Source of the DNA: Cellulosimicrobium cellulans
GTDB lineage: Bacteria; Actinomycetota; Actinomycetes; Actinomycetales; Cellulomonadaceae
Assembly: GCF_016907755.1 (NCBI RefSeq)
Contig: NZ_JAFBCN010000001.1
Location: 1,674,001 to 1,738,000 of the forward strand
Reading direction: 5' to 3'
Length of the DNA stretch: 64,000 nt
Shown here: positions 35,267 through 44,749 of the stretch, one piece after another
Numbering within the stretch: the stretch's first letter is position 1
Layout: each line of letters begins with the position of its first letter
Notes under the pieces: model-generated
The model's database searches: none
What the model was told of the DNA's origin: nothing
Seen by the model: only the letters and a program-made list of their open reading frames with translations
Translations under genes and position numbers: made by a program

Positions 35267-35887
35267 TCAGACGGTCGTGATGGCCTGCTCGGGCGCGAGG
35301 CGCGGCGAGCGCGGGTAGGGCGTGCCGACGCCGTCGGCCACGCCGACGTTGATGACGAGCATGGACCTCCAGCCGCTGTCCGCGAAGAACTCGGCGTCGA
35401 TCGCGGCGCGGTCCATGCCGTTCATCGGGCCTGCGGCGAGGCCGGCGGCGCGCAGGCCGACGACGAGGTAGCCCGCCTGGATGTGCGCGTTGTCGCGCGC
35501 CATGCCGTCGCGGACCTCGGGGACACCGTCGAGGTTCTCGCGGACGCCGGGTGCGTGCGGGAACAGCGTGTCGAGGTGCTGGTGGAACGCGGGGTCGTAC
35601 GCGACGACGAGCGACAGCGGCGCGTTCGCGACGCGCTCCTTGTTGCCGTCGTTCATGTGCGCGACGAGGCGCTCGCGGGCCTCGGGCGTGCGCACGGCCA
35701 GGATGCGCAGCGGGACGGTGTTCATGGCCGTCGGGCCCCACTTGACGAGGTCGTAGACCGCGGCGAGCTGCTCGTCGGTCACCTCGGCGTCGGTGAACTG
35801 CGCGGTGGTGCGCGCCTCGCGGAAGAGGCGGTCGGCCGTGGTCTCGTCGATCTGCAGGCTCGCGGGAGCCAGGGTGTCGGTGCTCAT
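35267..35887 (-). CDS. Nitroreductase-family protein (RutE/HadB-like)
   Basis: The 206-residue FMN-dependent reductase shows RLFREARTTAQFTDAEVTDE, WGPTAMNTVPLRILAV and MNGMDRAAIDAEFF. The PTAMN and PLR motifs place it with the RutE malonic-semialdehyde reductase/HadB subgroup rather than NfsA. The substrate is unproven. ATG at 35887. It lies on the minus strand inside the tsa region and separates the sulfurtransferase from tsaD; it is divergent from tsaD. Confidence 0.88.
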   Translation of the reverse strand: MSTDTLAPASLQIDETTADRLFREARTTAQFTDAEVTDEQLAAVYDLVKWGPTAMNTVPLRILAVRTPEARERLVAHMNDGNKERVANAPLSLVVAYDPAFHQHLDTLFPHAPGVRENLDGVPEVRDGMARDNAHIQAGYLVVGLRAAGLAAGPMNGMDRAAIDAEFFADSGWRSMLVINVGVADGVGTPYPRSPRLAPEQAITTV

Positions 35888-35974
35888 GACCGGACCAACG
35901 GTTGAGCGTTGAATCATCTTCCCGACAGACGGTGTGACGTGGGCGACACGGCACGGCCAGGCCCCGCACGCGAC

Positions 35975-35980
35975 TACCCT
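35975..35980 (+). promoter_or_regulatory. -10 box upstream of tsaD
   Basis: TACCCT ends seven bases before the ATG at 35988, which opens a 10-codon ORF rather than tsaD itself. The spacing matches the other leaderless genes in this window. Confidence 0.5.
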
Positions 35981-35987
35981 GGACGCC

Positions 35988-36020
35988 ATGCCTTTCCCTC
36001 TGTCAGTGAGCCGTCAGTGA
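35988..36020 (+). CDS. 10-codon upstream ORF overlapping tsaD
   Basis: ATG at 35988 opens [10 protein letters not shown] and stops at TGA 36018-36020, which overlaps the tsaD GTG (36017-36019). It begins seven bases after a TANNNT box, so it is probably the first translated codon of the mRNA. If one copy of the 11-bp tandem repeat at 36002-36022 is removed, this ATG reads straight into tsaD as [16 protein letters not shown]. It is best seen as the former tsaD start turned into a leader peptide. Confidence 0.5.
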   Translation: MPFPLSVSRQ

Positions 36021-36022
36021 GC
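36002..36022 (+). repeat. 11-bp tandem duplication at the tsaD start
   Basis: GTCAGTGAGC occurs at 36002-36011 and 36013-36022 with a period of 11 bases. Because 11 is not a multiple of three, the duplication shifts the frame between the upstream ATG and tsaD. Confidence 0.85.
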
Positions 36023-37066
36023 GCCGGCGAGCCCCTGGTGCTCGGCATCGAGACGTCCTGCGACGAGACCGGCGTCGCGCTGGTCCGCGGTCGCGAGCTG
36101 CTCGTCGACACGGTCGCGAGCTCGATGGACGAGCACGCGCGGTACGGCGGCATCATCCCCGAGGTCGCGTCGCGCGCCCACCTCGAGGCCATGATCCCGA
36201 CGATCGAGCGGACGCTCGGCACGGCCGACGTCGACCTGTCCGAGGTGGACGCGATCGCCGTCACCGCCGGTCCGGGTCTCGTCGGCCCGCTGACGATCGG
36301 CGCCTCGGCCGCCAAGGCGCTCGCGCTCGCGCTCGGCAAGCCGCTCTACGGCGTCAACCACGTCATCGGCCACGCGGCCGTCGACGAGCTCGTGCACGGA
36401 CCGTTCCCTGAGCGCGTCATGGCGCTCGTCGTGTCCGGCGGCCACAGCTCGCTCCTCCTGGTCGACGACGTCGCGACGTCCGTCACCGAGCTCGGCTCGA
36501 CGCTCGACGACGCGGCGGGCGAGGCGTTCGACAAGGTCGGGCGCCTGCTCGGCCTCCCGTACCCGGGCGGGCCGCACATCGACCGGCTCGCGCGCGAGGG
36601 CGACCCGACGGCGATCCGCTTCCCCCGCGGTCTCACCGCCCGCAAGGACCAGGAGAAGCACGCGTACGACTTCTCGTTCTCCGGCCTCAAGACGGCCGTC
36701 GCGCGCTGGGTCGAGGCGCGGCAGGACGCGGGGGAGGAGATCCCCGTGCACGACGTCGCGGCCTCCTTCGCGGAGTCCGTCGCCGACGTGCTCACCGCCA
36801 AGACCATCGCGGCGTGCGAGCGGCACGGGGTGTCGACGCTCGTCGTCGGCGGCGGGTTCAGCGCCAACTCGCAGCTGCGCGACATGGCCGCGAAGCGCTG
36901 CGCGGAGGCCGGGATCGAGCTGCGCATCCCGCCGATCCGCTACTGCACGGACAACGGCGCGATGATCGCCGCGCTCGGGTCCGCCGTCGTGCGGGCCGGG
37001 GTGGCGCCGTCGAGCCTCGACATCGGCGTGGACTCGTCGATGCCGCTGACCGTGACCCACGTGTGA
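36017..37066 (+). CDS. tsaD: tRNA N6-adenosine threonylcarbamoyltransferase TsaD
   Basis: TsaD transfers the threonylcarbamoyl group to A37 of tRNA. The 349-residue ASKHA protein has [15 protein letters not shown], the iron-binding His pair in NHVIGHA (HxxxH), [11 protein letters not shown] and the C-terminal [10 protein letters not shown]. The start is GTG 36017, overlapping the stop of a 10-codon upstream ORF. There is no good Shine-Dalgarno, so TsaD translation may depend on re-initiation. The stop overlaps the next gene's GTG by four bases. Confidence 0.95.
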   Translation: MSAGEPLVLGIETSCDETGVALVRGRELLVDTVASSMDEHARYGGIIPEVASRAHLEAMIPTIERTLGTADVDLSEVDAIAVTAGPGLVGPLTIGASAAKALALALGKPLYGVNHVIGHAAVDELVHGPFPERVMALVVSGGHSSLLLVDDVATSVTELGSTLDDAAGEAFDKVGRLLGLPYPGGPHIDRLAREGDPTAIRFPRGLTARKDQEKHAYDFSFSGLKTAVARWVEARQDAGEEIPVHDVAASFAESVADVLTAKTIAACERHGVSTLVVGGGFSANSQLRDMAAKRCAEAGIELRIPPIRYCTDNGAMIAALGSAVVRAGVAPSSLDIGVDSSMPLTVTHV

Positions 37067-38184
37067 CCCCGGAGCCCGGTCTCACGCCCGACGAGGCGCT
37101 GCGGCGCGCCCACGCCTGGGCGAGAGCGGCAGCATCGACGCCGCCCGGGCCCGAGCGCACCCGGGCCGAGCACGCCGCGGCGTACTGGACGGCGCAGCAC
37201 CGGGCGCTCCTCGTGGCCGTGCCCGCGTACGGGTCCGCCCCGGCGCCCGCCGGGATGCCGCCCTCCGGGACCATGGGTGCGACGACCGCCCCGCCGTACG
37301 GCCAGGTCGACGGCGTTCCCGCGTCCTCCGGAGCCCCCGCGGCACTGCCGGCCTACGGGGCGCCGGCGGCGACCGCCCCCGCGTACGGGGCGTCCACCGT
37401 CTCGTGGGAGGTGCCGCGCCGCCGTCGGGGTCGTGCCGGGCGGGTCGTGATGTTCGTCCTCGTGCTCGTGGTGTCCGTCGTCGCGTACCTCGTCACCTCC
37501 CTCGGCGGGGCGTGGGACGACGGCGCGGTCCTGCCCACCGAGCAGGAGGGTGCGGTGCCGCCCCCCACGGTCTGGGAGGACCCGAGCCCCGACGCGACGG
37601 CGTCGGCGGCCGGCACGGAGGCCGCGTGGAAGGCGGGCGAGTACGCCGAACAGTTGCCCGACCCGGTGCCGGGAGCGACGCAGACCACGCCCTTCCTGCC
37701 CGACCACCCCGACCCCACGGCCTGGCTGCTCGCCCTCAACCCGGCCAACGCGGGCGTGCAGGTCGTGTTCACCGACGACCCGACGCTCAACTGCGGCATG
37801 GAGCACGTCGCGGAGCACGACGCGTACGCGACGGGCTCGGCGGGCTGCTTCCAGCCCGCCCACCCGACCGTGCTGTTCGTGTGGTGGGGCGAGGACTCCG
37901 ACCCGGCGACCAAGCAGGTGCTCCTCGCGCACGAGCTGTCGCACATGCTCCAGTGGTGGCACGAGTTCGACCTGCTCCAGTCGGCCGTCGACTCGGGGTT
38001 CGCGGAGGACGAGGAGTGGACGCACGCGCTCGAGACCGACGCGACGTGCCGCGTGCTCGCGTGGGGCGGGTACTCGGAGGCGGCGGCGGACCGCACGTCG
38101 TCGCCGTGCGACACCGACGACTGGTCGCCGACGTGGCTCGCCGACCGGGCCACCGACCTCGGCGTGGTCCTGCGCGACTACTGA
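37063..38184 (+). CDS. Membrane-anchored protein with HExxH motif, possible zinc peptidase
   Basis: The family was not recognised. The 373-residue protein has a helical N-terminus (about 1-50), a Pro/Ala/Tyr/Gly-rich linker, and a basic stretch RRRRGRAGR before one membrane segment at about 128-147. An extracytoplasmic domain follows. That domain contains HELSH at 290-294 ([16 protein letters not shown]), a zincin-type metal motif, and acidic ETDATCRVL downstream that could supply a third ligand. Four Cys in the outer domain could form disulfides. GTG at 37063 overlaps the tsaD stop, so it is co-expressed with tsaD. Confidence 0.65.
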   Translation: MTPEPGLTPDEALRRAHAWARAAASTPPGPERTRAEHAAAYWTAQHRALLVAVPAYGSAPAPAGMPPSGTMGATTAPPYGQVDGVPASSGAPAALPAYGAPAATAPAYGASTVSWEVPRRRRGRAGRVVMFVLVLVVSVVAYLVTSLGGAWDDGAVLPTEQEGAVPPPTVWEDPSPDATASAAGTEAAWKAGEYAEQLPDPVPGATQTTPFLPDHPDPTAWLLALNPANAGVQVVFTDDPTLNCGMEHVAEHDAYATGSAGCFQPAHPTVLFVWWGEDSDPATKQVLLAHELSHMLQWWHEFDLLQSAVDSGFAEDEEWTHALETDATCRVLAWGGYSEAAADRTSSPCDTDDWSPTWLADRATDLGVVLRDY

Positions 38185-38201
38185 CCGTCCCCGGTGGACC
38201 G

Positions 38202-39359
38202 TCAGAGCGGGCGGCCCGCCCGCATCTCCGCGACGAGCGAGCGCACGACGGCGTCCAGCTCGCCGCCGTTGCGGCGCGCGACCGCGCGCTGGCGCTGGTA
38301 GGAGGCCCCGCGGCGCACGATCGTGCGCACGCCGTCGAGCTCGTCCAGGCACCCGAGGCGCGCGGCGACGGGCTCGAGCTCGACGAGGAGGCGCCCGACG
38401 GCGTCGGTCACGAGCTCCTCGTTGCCGTCGCGGTCGAGGATGATGATCGCGTCCATGCCGTAGCGCGCCGAGCGCCACTTGTTCTCCTGCGCGAACCACG
38501 GCGGGATGCTCGGGAGCTCGCGGCCCTCGTCGAGCATCGTCGAGAAGTGCTCGACGAGGCAGTGCGTGAGCGCGGCGAGCGCGAGCAGCTCGGAGATGTT
38601 CGTGACGCCGTCGCAGATGCGCGTCTCGAGCGTGCCGAACTGCGGTGCGGGGCGCAGGTCCCAGCGGACCTCGTCGAACGCGTCGATGACGCCCGTGTGG
38701 AGCATGTCCGCGACGTAGCCCTCGAGCTCCTCCCACGTGGCGAACTGGAACGGCAGCCCGGCGGTGGGGAGCTGCTGGAACATGAGCGCGCGGTTCGACG
38801 CGTACCCGGTGTCCTTGCCGCCCCAGAAGGGCGAGGAGGCCGAGAGCGACTGCAGGTGCGCGAACGTCGTGAGCATCGCGCGCTGGATCGGCAGCACCTT
38901 GGCGCGGTCCTCGATGCCGACGTGCACGTGCACGCCGTAGATGAGCATCTGCCGCCCCCACCACTGCGTGCGGTCGATGAGGGTGTTGTAGCGCTGCTTG
39001 TCGGTGACCTTCTGCTGCGCCCAGCGCGCGAACGGGTGCGTGCCCGCGCTCATCAGCTCGACGCGCAGCGGGTCGGTCACCGCCCGCAGCTCGTCGATCG
39101 AGCGCTCGAGGTCGCGGCCCGCCTCCCCGACGGTGCGGCACACGCCGCTCACGACCTCGACCGTGTTCAGCAGCAGCTCCTGCTTGATCGACGGGTGCGT
39201 GCCCCCGTCCTCCGGACGCACCGCGTCGAGGACCGTCTGGGCGACCTGGCGCAGGTCGCCGGAGTCGGCGTCGACGAGCGCGAGCTCCCACTCCAGCCCG
39301 ACGGTCGAGCGCTCCGACCGCGCGAACGGGATCGCGGTGCGGCGCGGCAGGGCGCTCAC
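38202..39359 (-). CDS. Carboxylate-amine ligase, GCS2 (YbdK/EgtA-like) family
   Basis: The 385-residue protein belongs to the glutamate-cysteine ligase 2 superfamily. It has TVGLEWELALVDADSG at the start, KQELLLNTVEVVSGVC, YGVHVHVGIEDR and FGTLETRICDG. These match YbdK-type enzymes with weak gamma-glutamylcysteine synthetase activity. Actinobacteria use such members in ergothioneine synthesis or in unknown roles; no ergothioneine genes are nearby. GTG at 39359 overlaps the stop of the upstream methyltransferase by four bases. Confidence 0.88.
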   Translation of the reverse strand: MSALPRRTAIPFARSERSTVGLEWELALVDADSGDLRQVAQTVLDAVRPEDGGTHPSIKQELLLNTVEVVSGVCRTVGEAGRDLERSIDELRAVTDPLRVELMSAGTHPFARWAQQKVTDKQRYNTLIDRTQWWGRQMLIYGVHVHVGIEDRAKVLPIQRAMLTTFAHLQSLSASSPFWGGKDTGYASNRALMFQQLPTAGLPFQFATWEELEGYVADMLHTGVIDAFDEVRWDLRPAPQFGTLETRICDGVTNISELLALAALTHCLVEHFSTMLDEGRELPSIPPWFAQENKWRSARYGMDAIIILDRDGNEELVTDAVGRLLVELEPVAARLGCLDELDGVRTIVRRGASYQRQRAVARRNGGELDAVVRSLVAEMRAGRPL

Positions 39360-40645
39360 CGCGGACCCTCCTGGGCACCGCTCTGCGGGGTGCCCGTCGA
39401 GGGGGCGCCGAGCGGCTCGACGACGAGGACCTGCTGGGATCCGCCCACGCGGGTCAGGACGATCGTGGCGGTCGCGTCGCCCGTGAGGGCGAGCTGACGG
39501 CGGAGCTGCTCGGGCGTGACGGCCGTGCCGCGCTTCTTGATCGTCAGGCGTCCCACGCCGCGCTCGCGCAGGTAGGAGCGCAGCCGCTTGAGGCCGAACG
39601 GCATCGTGTCGAGCACGCGGTAGCCGCGTGCGAGGCCGTCCGCGAGCCCGGTCGCGTCGAGCGGTGCGGGGGCGTCGGTCGTCACGTACGCGATCGTGCG
39701 GTCGAGCAGCCGCCCGCCCAGCCCGCGCGCCGCGTGGGCGACGAGCCCCGCGCGGATGACCGCGCCGTCGGGCTCGTAGAGGTACTGCCCGACGCCGCCC
39801 ACGTCGGGGACGACGTCGTGCTCGCCGGGGCGGTGGGCGATCCGGCGCGTCGTGGTGCGCTCGGTCCCGTCCGGGCCGGTCCACGTCGTGAGGACGAGCG
39901 CGGAGCGGCCCGCCCCCTCGGGCGCGAGCGGGCCGAACCAGAGGCCTGCCTCCACGACGTCGCCGTCGACCGAGACCCACTCGGTCTCGGCGTCCGCGGG
40001 CAGGCCGTCGTGGGGGATCCCGGGGCCGACCTTGATGCCGACCGCGGGGACGCGCTCGCGCAGCGCCCACACGGCGTCGAGCGGCGGGGCGTACGCCTTC
40101 GGGTCGAACACGCGCTTGCCGCCGCGCGTCCGTCGGGCGGGGTCCGCGTACACGCCCTCGACCCGCTCGCCCTCGAGGTCGAGCGCGAGCCCGTCGCCGT
40201 GGCGCACCTCGGCCTCGGGGAAGTGGCGCAGGTTCACGGTCGCGATCGCCGCGGTGAGCTCGTCGACGTCGGTCGCGAGGACCTCGAGCTCCGCGGCGGC
40301 GAACGCGAGGGCGTCGACACCGATCCCGCTCGTGAGGTCGGCGACGCGCCGGATCCCCGCGTCCTGGTACCGCCGCGCGTGCAGGCCCGCGACGACGAGC
40401 CGGCTCGCCTGCTCCAGCCCCGCCTGCGTGAAGAGCATGCCGTCGGCGAACGCGCCGAGCTTGCCGCGGGCGGCCGCGCGCAGCCGCGACTGCGTGAGCG
40501 CCGCGGCGGCGAGGTCGGGGTCGACGCCCTTCGCGCGCAGCCCCGCCGAGAGCACGAGCGCCTGCTGCTCGTCGTACGGGGGGAGCGCGCCGAGCAGCGC
40601 CCAGCCCTCGGGGCTGAGCAGCTTGGTCAGCGTGGCGGCGTCCAT
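39356..40645 (-). CDS. SAM-dependent methyltransferase with THUMP-like C-terminal domain
   Basis: The 429-residue protein has a Rossmann methyltransferase core. It shows motif I VADLTSGIGVDALAFAA (about 106-122), motif II ATDVDELTAAIATVNLRHFP and a DPAR sequence in place of the DPPY/NPPY catalytic motif (VYADPARRTRGGKRV). The C-terminal ~70 residues (RLTIKKRGTAVTPEQLRRQL) match the THUMP-like domain of predicted rRNA/tRNA methyltransferases. The target is unknown. ATG at 40645; it heads a two-gene operon with the ligase. Confidence 0.85.
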   Translation of the reverse strand: MDAATLTKLLSPEGWALLGALPPYDEQQALVLSAGLRAKGVDPDLAAAALTQSRLRAAARGKLGAFADGMLFTQAGLEQASRLVVAGLHARRYQDAGIRRVADLTSGIGVDALAFAAAELEVLATDVDELTAAIATVNLRHFPEAEVRHGDGLALDLEGERVEGVYADPARRTRGGKRVFDPKAYAPPLDAVWALRERVPAVGIKVGPGIPHDGLPADAETEWVSVDGDVVEAGLWFGPLAPEGAGRSALVLTTWTGPDGTERTTTRRIAHRPGEHDVVPDVGGVGQYLYEPDGAVIRAGLVAHAARGLGGRLLDRTIAYVTTDAPAPLDATGLADGLARGYRVLDTMPFGLKRLRSYLRERGVGRLTIKKRGTAVTPEQLRRQLALTGDATATIVLTRVGGSQQVLVVEPLGAPSTGTPQSGAQEGPR

Positions 40646-40714
40646 GGCGTCGATCCTTCCACGGGCGGCGGGGACCCCGCGCAGCCGGGACGTCGATCGT
40701 CCGAGGGGCGGACG

Positions 40715-40741
40715 TTGGCACTCGCCTTGACCGAGTGCTAA
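40715..40741 (+). promoter_or_regulatory. CIRCE operator upstream of groES
   Basis: TTGGCACTC (40715-40723), nine bases, then GAGTGCTAA (40733-40741) is a CIRCE inverted repeat with one change from the consensus left arm (TTAGCACTC). It is the binding site for the heat-shock repressor HrcA. It overlaps the -35 box, so HrcA would block RNA polymerase. Confidence 0.93.
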
Positions 40742-40755
40742 CGGCGACCTAGATT
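40727..40755 (+). promoter_or_regulatory. groES promoter
   Basis: TTGACC (40727-40732), a 17-base spacer and TAGATT (40750-40755) form a strong vegetative promoter. The -35 lies within the CIRCE spacer. The leader before groES is about 125 bases. Confidence 0.85.
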
Positions 40756-40885
40756 TGAGGGCGTGCCGCCACCGCTCGCGGGGGTGGCACCACGTGCGAC
40801 CAGGCTGTCCGGCACCCGCGACGACGGCCAGCCGGTGCGCTCGACCCATCCGTTGCAGTTCTCACAGCGAAAGGGGAGGTCCGAC

Positions 40886-41182
40886 GTGTCGGTCCCCATC
40901 AAGCCGCTCGAGGACCGGATCGTCGTGAAGGCCCTCGAGGCCGAGACCACGACCGCATCCGGCCTGGTCATCCCGGACACCGCCAAGGAGAAGCCCCAGG
41001 AGGGCGAGGTCCTGGCCGTCGGTCCGGGCCGTGTCGACGACAACGGCAACCGCGTCCCGCTCGACGTGACCGTCGGCGACAAGGTCATCTACAGCAAGTA
41101 CGGCGGCACCGAGGTCAAGTACGGCGGCGTGGACTACCTGGTCCTGTCCGCGCGCGACATCCTCGCCGTGGTGGTCGGCTGA
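40886..41182 (+). CDS. groES: Co-chaperonin GroES
   Basis: GroES caps GroEL during protein folding. The 98-residue protein shows [19 protein letters not shown], the mobile-loop region [19 protein letters not shown] and the ending [10 protein letters not shown] at 40886 follows AGGGGAGG. It is controlled by HrcA through the CIRCE element upstream. No groEL follows; a strong terminator closes the transcript, so groEL must lie elsewhere. Confidence 0.97.
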   Translation: MSVPIKPLEDRIVVKALEAETTTASGLVIPDTAKEKPQEGEVLAVGPGRVDDNGNRVPLDVTVGDKVIYSKYGGTEVKYGGVDYLVLSARDILAVVVG

Positions 41183-41198
41183 CGCCGACCCCGTTCCA

Positions 41199-41238
41199 GC
41201 AGCAGGGCCCGCGACCGTCCGGTCGCGGGCCCTGCTGC
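41199..41238 (+). terminator. groES terminator
   Basis: An 18-bp perfect stem (41199-41216 with 41221-41238) and a 4-base loop begin 16 bases after the groES stop. Confidence 0.9.
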
Positions 41239-41278
41239 GTTCCGTGGCCGGTCGCCCCACCGTTCCCACGGGTCGTGC

Positions 41279-41318
41279 GCACGAGCTCCCGGTGCGACGT
41301 CGGACCGGGAGCTCGTGC
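41279..41318 (-). terminator. whiB terminator
   Basis: A 15-bp perfect stem (41279-41293 with 41304-41318) and a 10-base loop lie 38 bases past the whiB stop on the minus strand. It is separate from the groES hairpin, so each convergent gene has its own. Confidence 0.85.
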
Positions 41319-41355
41319 AGGTCTGCTGGTGTACTGCTGGCCGTGCTGCCGGCGC

Positions 41356-41646
41356 TCAGCCGGTGCGGCGCGCGCCGCCGGCGAGGATCGCCGCGCGCTC
41401 GTCCTCGCTCAGGCCGCCCCACACCGCGTACGGCTCGCGCACGCGGAGCGACTGCTCGCGGCACTGCATCATGACGGGGCACGAGTGGCAGATCGCCTTC
41501 GCGGCCTCCGCGCGACGTCGTCGCGTCGAGCCGCGTTCCCCCTCGGGGTGGAAGAACAACGTGTCGTCCGCGTCGCGGCACGAACCCTGGTACTGCCATT
41601 CCCACAGTTCCATGACGGGCCCGGGGAGCCTCGAGATCTCAGCCAT
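41356..41646 (-). CDS. WhiB-family iron-sulfur transcription factor, WhiB3/WhiD type
   Basis: The 96-residue protein has four cysteines (23, 53, 56, 62) in the WhiB pattern that binds a [4Fe-4S] cluster, and the turn VWGGLSEDER that contacts sigma factor. The segments LPGPVMELWEWQYQG and FFHPEGERG strongly resemble WhiB3 of mycobacteria and WhiD of Streptomyces, which act in redox response and development. ATG at 41646 is fixed by a TTGAAC-17-TAGGTT promoter whose -10 lies seven bases upstream, so the mRNA is probably leaderless. It is convergent with groES. Confidence 0.92.
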   Translation of the reverse strand: MAEISRLPGPVMELWEWQYQGSCRDADDTLFFHPEGERGSTRRRRAEAAKAICHSCPVMMQCREQSLRVREPYAVWGGLSEDERAAILAGGARRTG

Positions 41647-41653
41647 GGCGAAC

Positions 41654-41682
41654 AACCTACAAGCGTTGCAGAAGTTGTTCAA
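41654..41682 (-). promoter_or_regulatory. whiB promoter, leaderless
   Basis: On the minus strand TTGAAC (41682 to 41677), a 17-base spacer and TAGGTT (41659 to 41654) precede the ATG at 41646 by seven bases. Both hexamers are good, making this the clearest leaderless promoter in the window. The remainder of the interval up to 41913 shows no other definite element. Confidence 0.75.
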
Positions 41683-41913
41683 GTCCCCTGTGTGAGAAAG
41701 GTGAAACAGCAGGTCACGGCGGCTCGGGAGGGCGCGGATGCTCCGAAGGGAAGCCGAATCGATGCAGCCACGAGGTCTAGGCTGACGCGATGACGACCTG
41801 CTGGCGCGTTTGCGCGAACGGTGAACAAACCCTGCACAAGCCTGGCGCGAAGGGTGCACGACTGTGACCTGGACGAGGTGGCGGGACGGTGGCGCGGTCG
41901 GCAGAATCGATCC

Positions 41914-43047
41914 ATGACCTCCGTCCGGTCCGCCCCCGACCCCGAGGGAGCCCGACCGAGCATGTCCACGAATCCCGGCCTCGCCGTCGCCGCCGTCGCG
42001 CGCCGGCTCGGCGTCGCGCCCGCGACCCTGCGGACGTGGGACCGCCGCTACGGCCTCGGGCCCTCGCAGCACCGCGCAGGCTCCCACCGGCGCTACACCG
42101 ACGACGACGTCGCGCGCCTGGTCGTCATGCGACGCCTCACGCTCGACGGCGTCGCGCCCGCCGACGCGGCCCGCGCGGCCCTGGCGGCCGACGACGACGA
42201 GCTCGACGCGCACCGCGGTGCCGTCTCGTTCGACGAGCACGGTGCCGAGGGCGGCCCGGACCTCGACGACGACCTCGACGCGGACGACGAGGCTCCCGAG
42301 CCCGCTCCGCCGTCGCGCCCGTTCCTGCGCGCGGTGCCCGGCGGCGAGCCCGCGCGGGGGACCGGGCCGCGCACCCTCGGCGTGCGGGAGGCTCCGCGCC
42401 CCACCCGCGTGTCGGACGTCGTCGACGCCGCGATCGCCTACGACCAGCGCACGTGCGACCGGCTCCTGCGGATCCCCACGGGCGGCGACCCCGCGGCCTG
42501 GTGGTCCGACCTCGTCGAGCCGGCCCTCGAGCGGCTCGCCGAGCGCACCGTGCTCGCGGGCCCGGGCGAGGTCCCCGAGGTCGTCCTCGCCAACGCGACG
42601 CTCGGTGCGTTGCGCGAGTACACGCAGGCGAGCGAGGACGCGATCGTCGCGGCCGGCGGCCCGCCCCGCAACCACCCGAGCCGGATGCGCCGGATCGTCC
42701 TCGTCTTCGCGGCGCCGGACGAGCCGCTCCCGCTGGCCGCGCACGCGCTCGCGGCGTCGCTCGCGTCGCACGGCGCGATGGCCCGCATCGTCACCGGCCC
42801 GGCGAACGTCCACCGCACGCTCGAGATTGTCACGATGGTGCGACCGTCCGCGGTCGCCATGGTGACGACCCAGTCGCGCCCCGACCTGGGGATCGTCCAC
42901 GCCGCGCACGAGGCCAACCCGAGCCTGCCGTTCTTCGTCGGCCTGCCGAGCGACGAGGCCGCCGGCGACCTCCCGCTCGCCGCGACGGTGCACCGCGTGC
43001 GCAGCTTTCCCGGGCTCCTGCACGAGCTCCTCGCGGTCGTCCGCTGA
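41914..43047 (+). CDS. MerR-family regulator with B12-binding-like helical domain
   Basis: The 377-residue protein has an N-terminal MerR winged helix (about 22-85; VARRLGVAPATLRTWDRRYG, GSHRRYTDDDVARL). An acidic linker rich in Asp/Glu follows. The C-terminal half (about 175-375) resembles the helical and Rossmann cobalamin-binding region of CarH-like proteins (VSDVVDAAIAYDQRTCDRLL, ASLASHGAMARIVTGP). I do not see the classic cobalamin-ligand motif, so light or B12 sensing is unproven. ATG at 41914 has CAGAAT six bases upstream; ATG at 41962 is an alternative. Confidence 0.8.
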   Translation: MTSVRSAPDPEGARPSMSTNPGLAVAAVARRLGVAPATLRTWDRRYGLGPSQHRAGSHRRYTDDDVARLVVMRRLTLDGVAPADAARAALAADDDELDAHRGAVSFDEHGAEGGPDLDDDLDADDEAPEPAPPSRPFLRAVPGGEPARGTGPRTLGVREAPRPTRVSDVVDAAIAYDQRTCDRLLRIPTGGDPAAWWSDLVEPALERLAERTVLAGPGEVPEVVLANATLGALREYTQASEDAIVAAGGPPRNHPSRMRRIVLVFAAPDEPLPLAAHALAASLASHGAMARIVTGPANVHRTLEIVTMVRPSAVAMVTTQSRPDLGIVHAAHEANPSLPFFVGLPSDEAAGDLPLAATVHRVRSFPGLLHELLAVVR

Positions 43048-43117
43048 GGGCTCCGGTGAGGCGCCGCGCGAGGCCACGTCCGCGGACGGCCCGGGAATAC
43101 GGGAGGGCCCCGCGGCG

Positions 43118-44659
<1,542 letters not shown>

Positions 44660-44674
44660 CCACCCGCGGCCCGC

Positions 44675-44722
44675 GACGGCCCGGCCTCCGCCCCCTCGTC
44701 AGGGGACGGAGGCCGGGCCGTC
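44675..44722. terminator. Bidirectional terminator between guaB and the amine oxidase gene
   Basis: A 16-bp perfect stem (44675-44690 with 44707-44722) has a nested 5-bp stem (44692-44696 with 44701-44705) in its loop. It separates convergent genes. Confidence 0.88.
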
Positions 44723-44749
44723 GTCGTCAGGCCGTCCTCCCCGCCGGTG

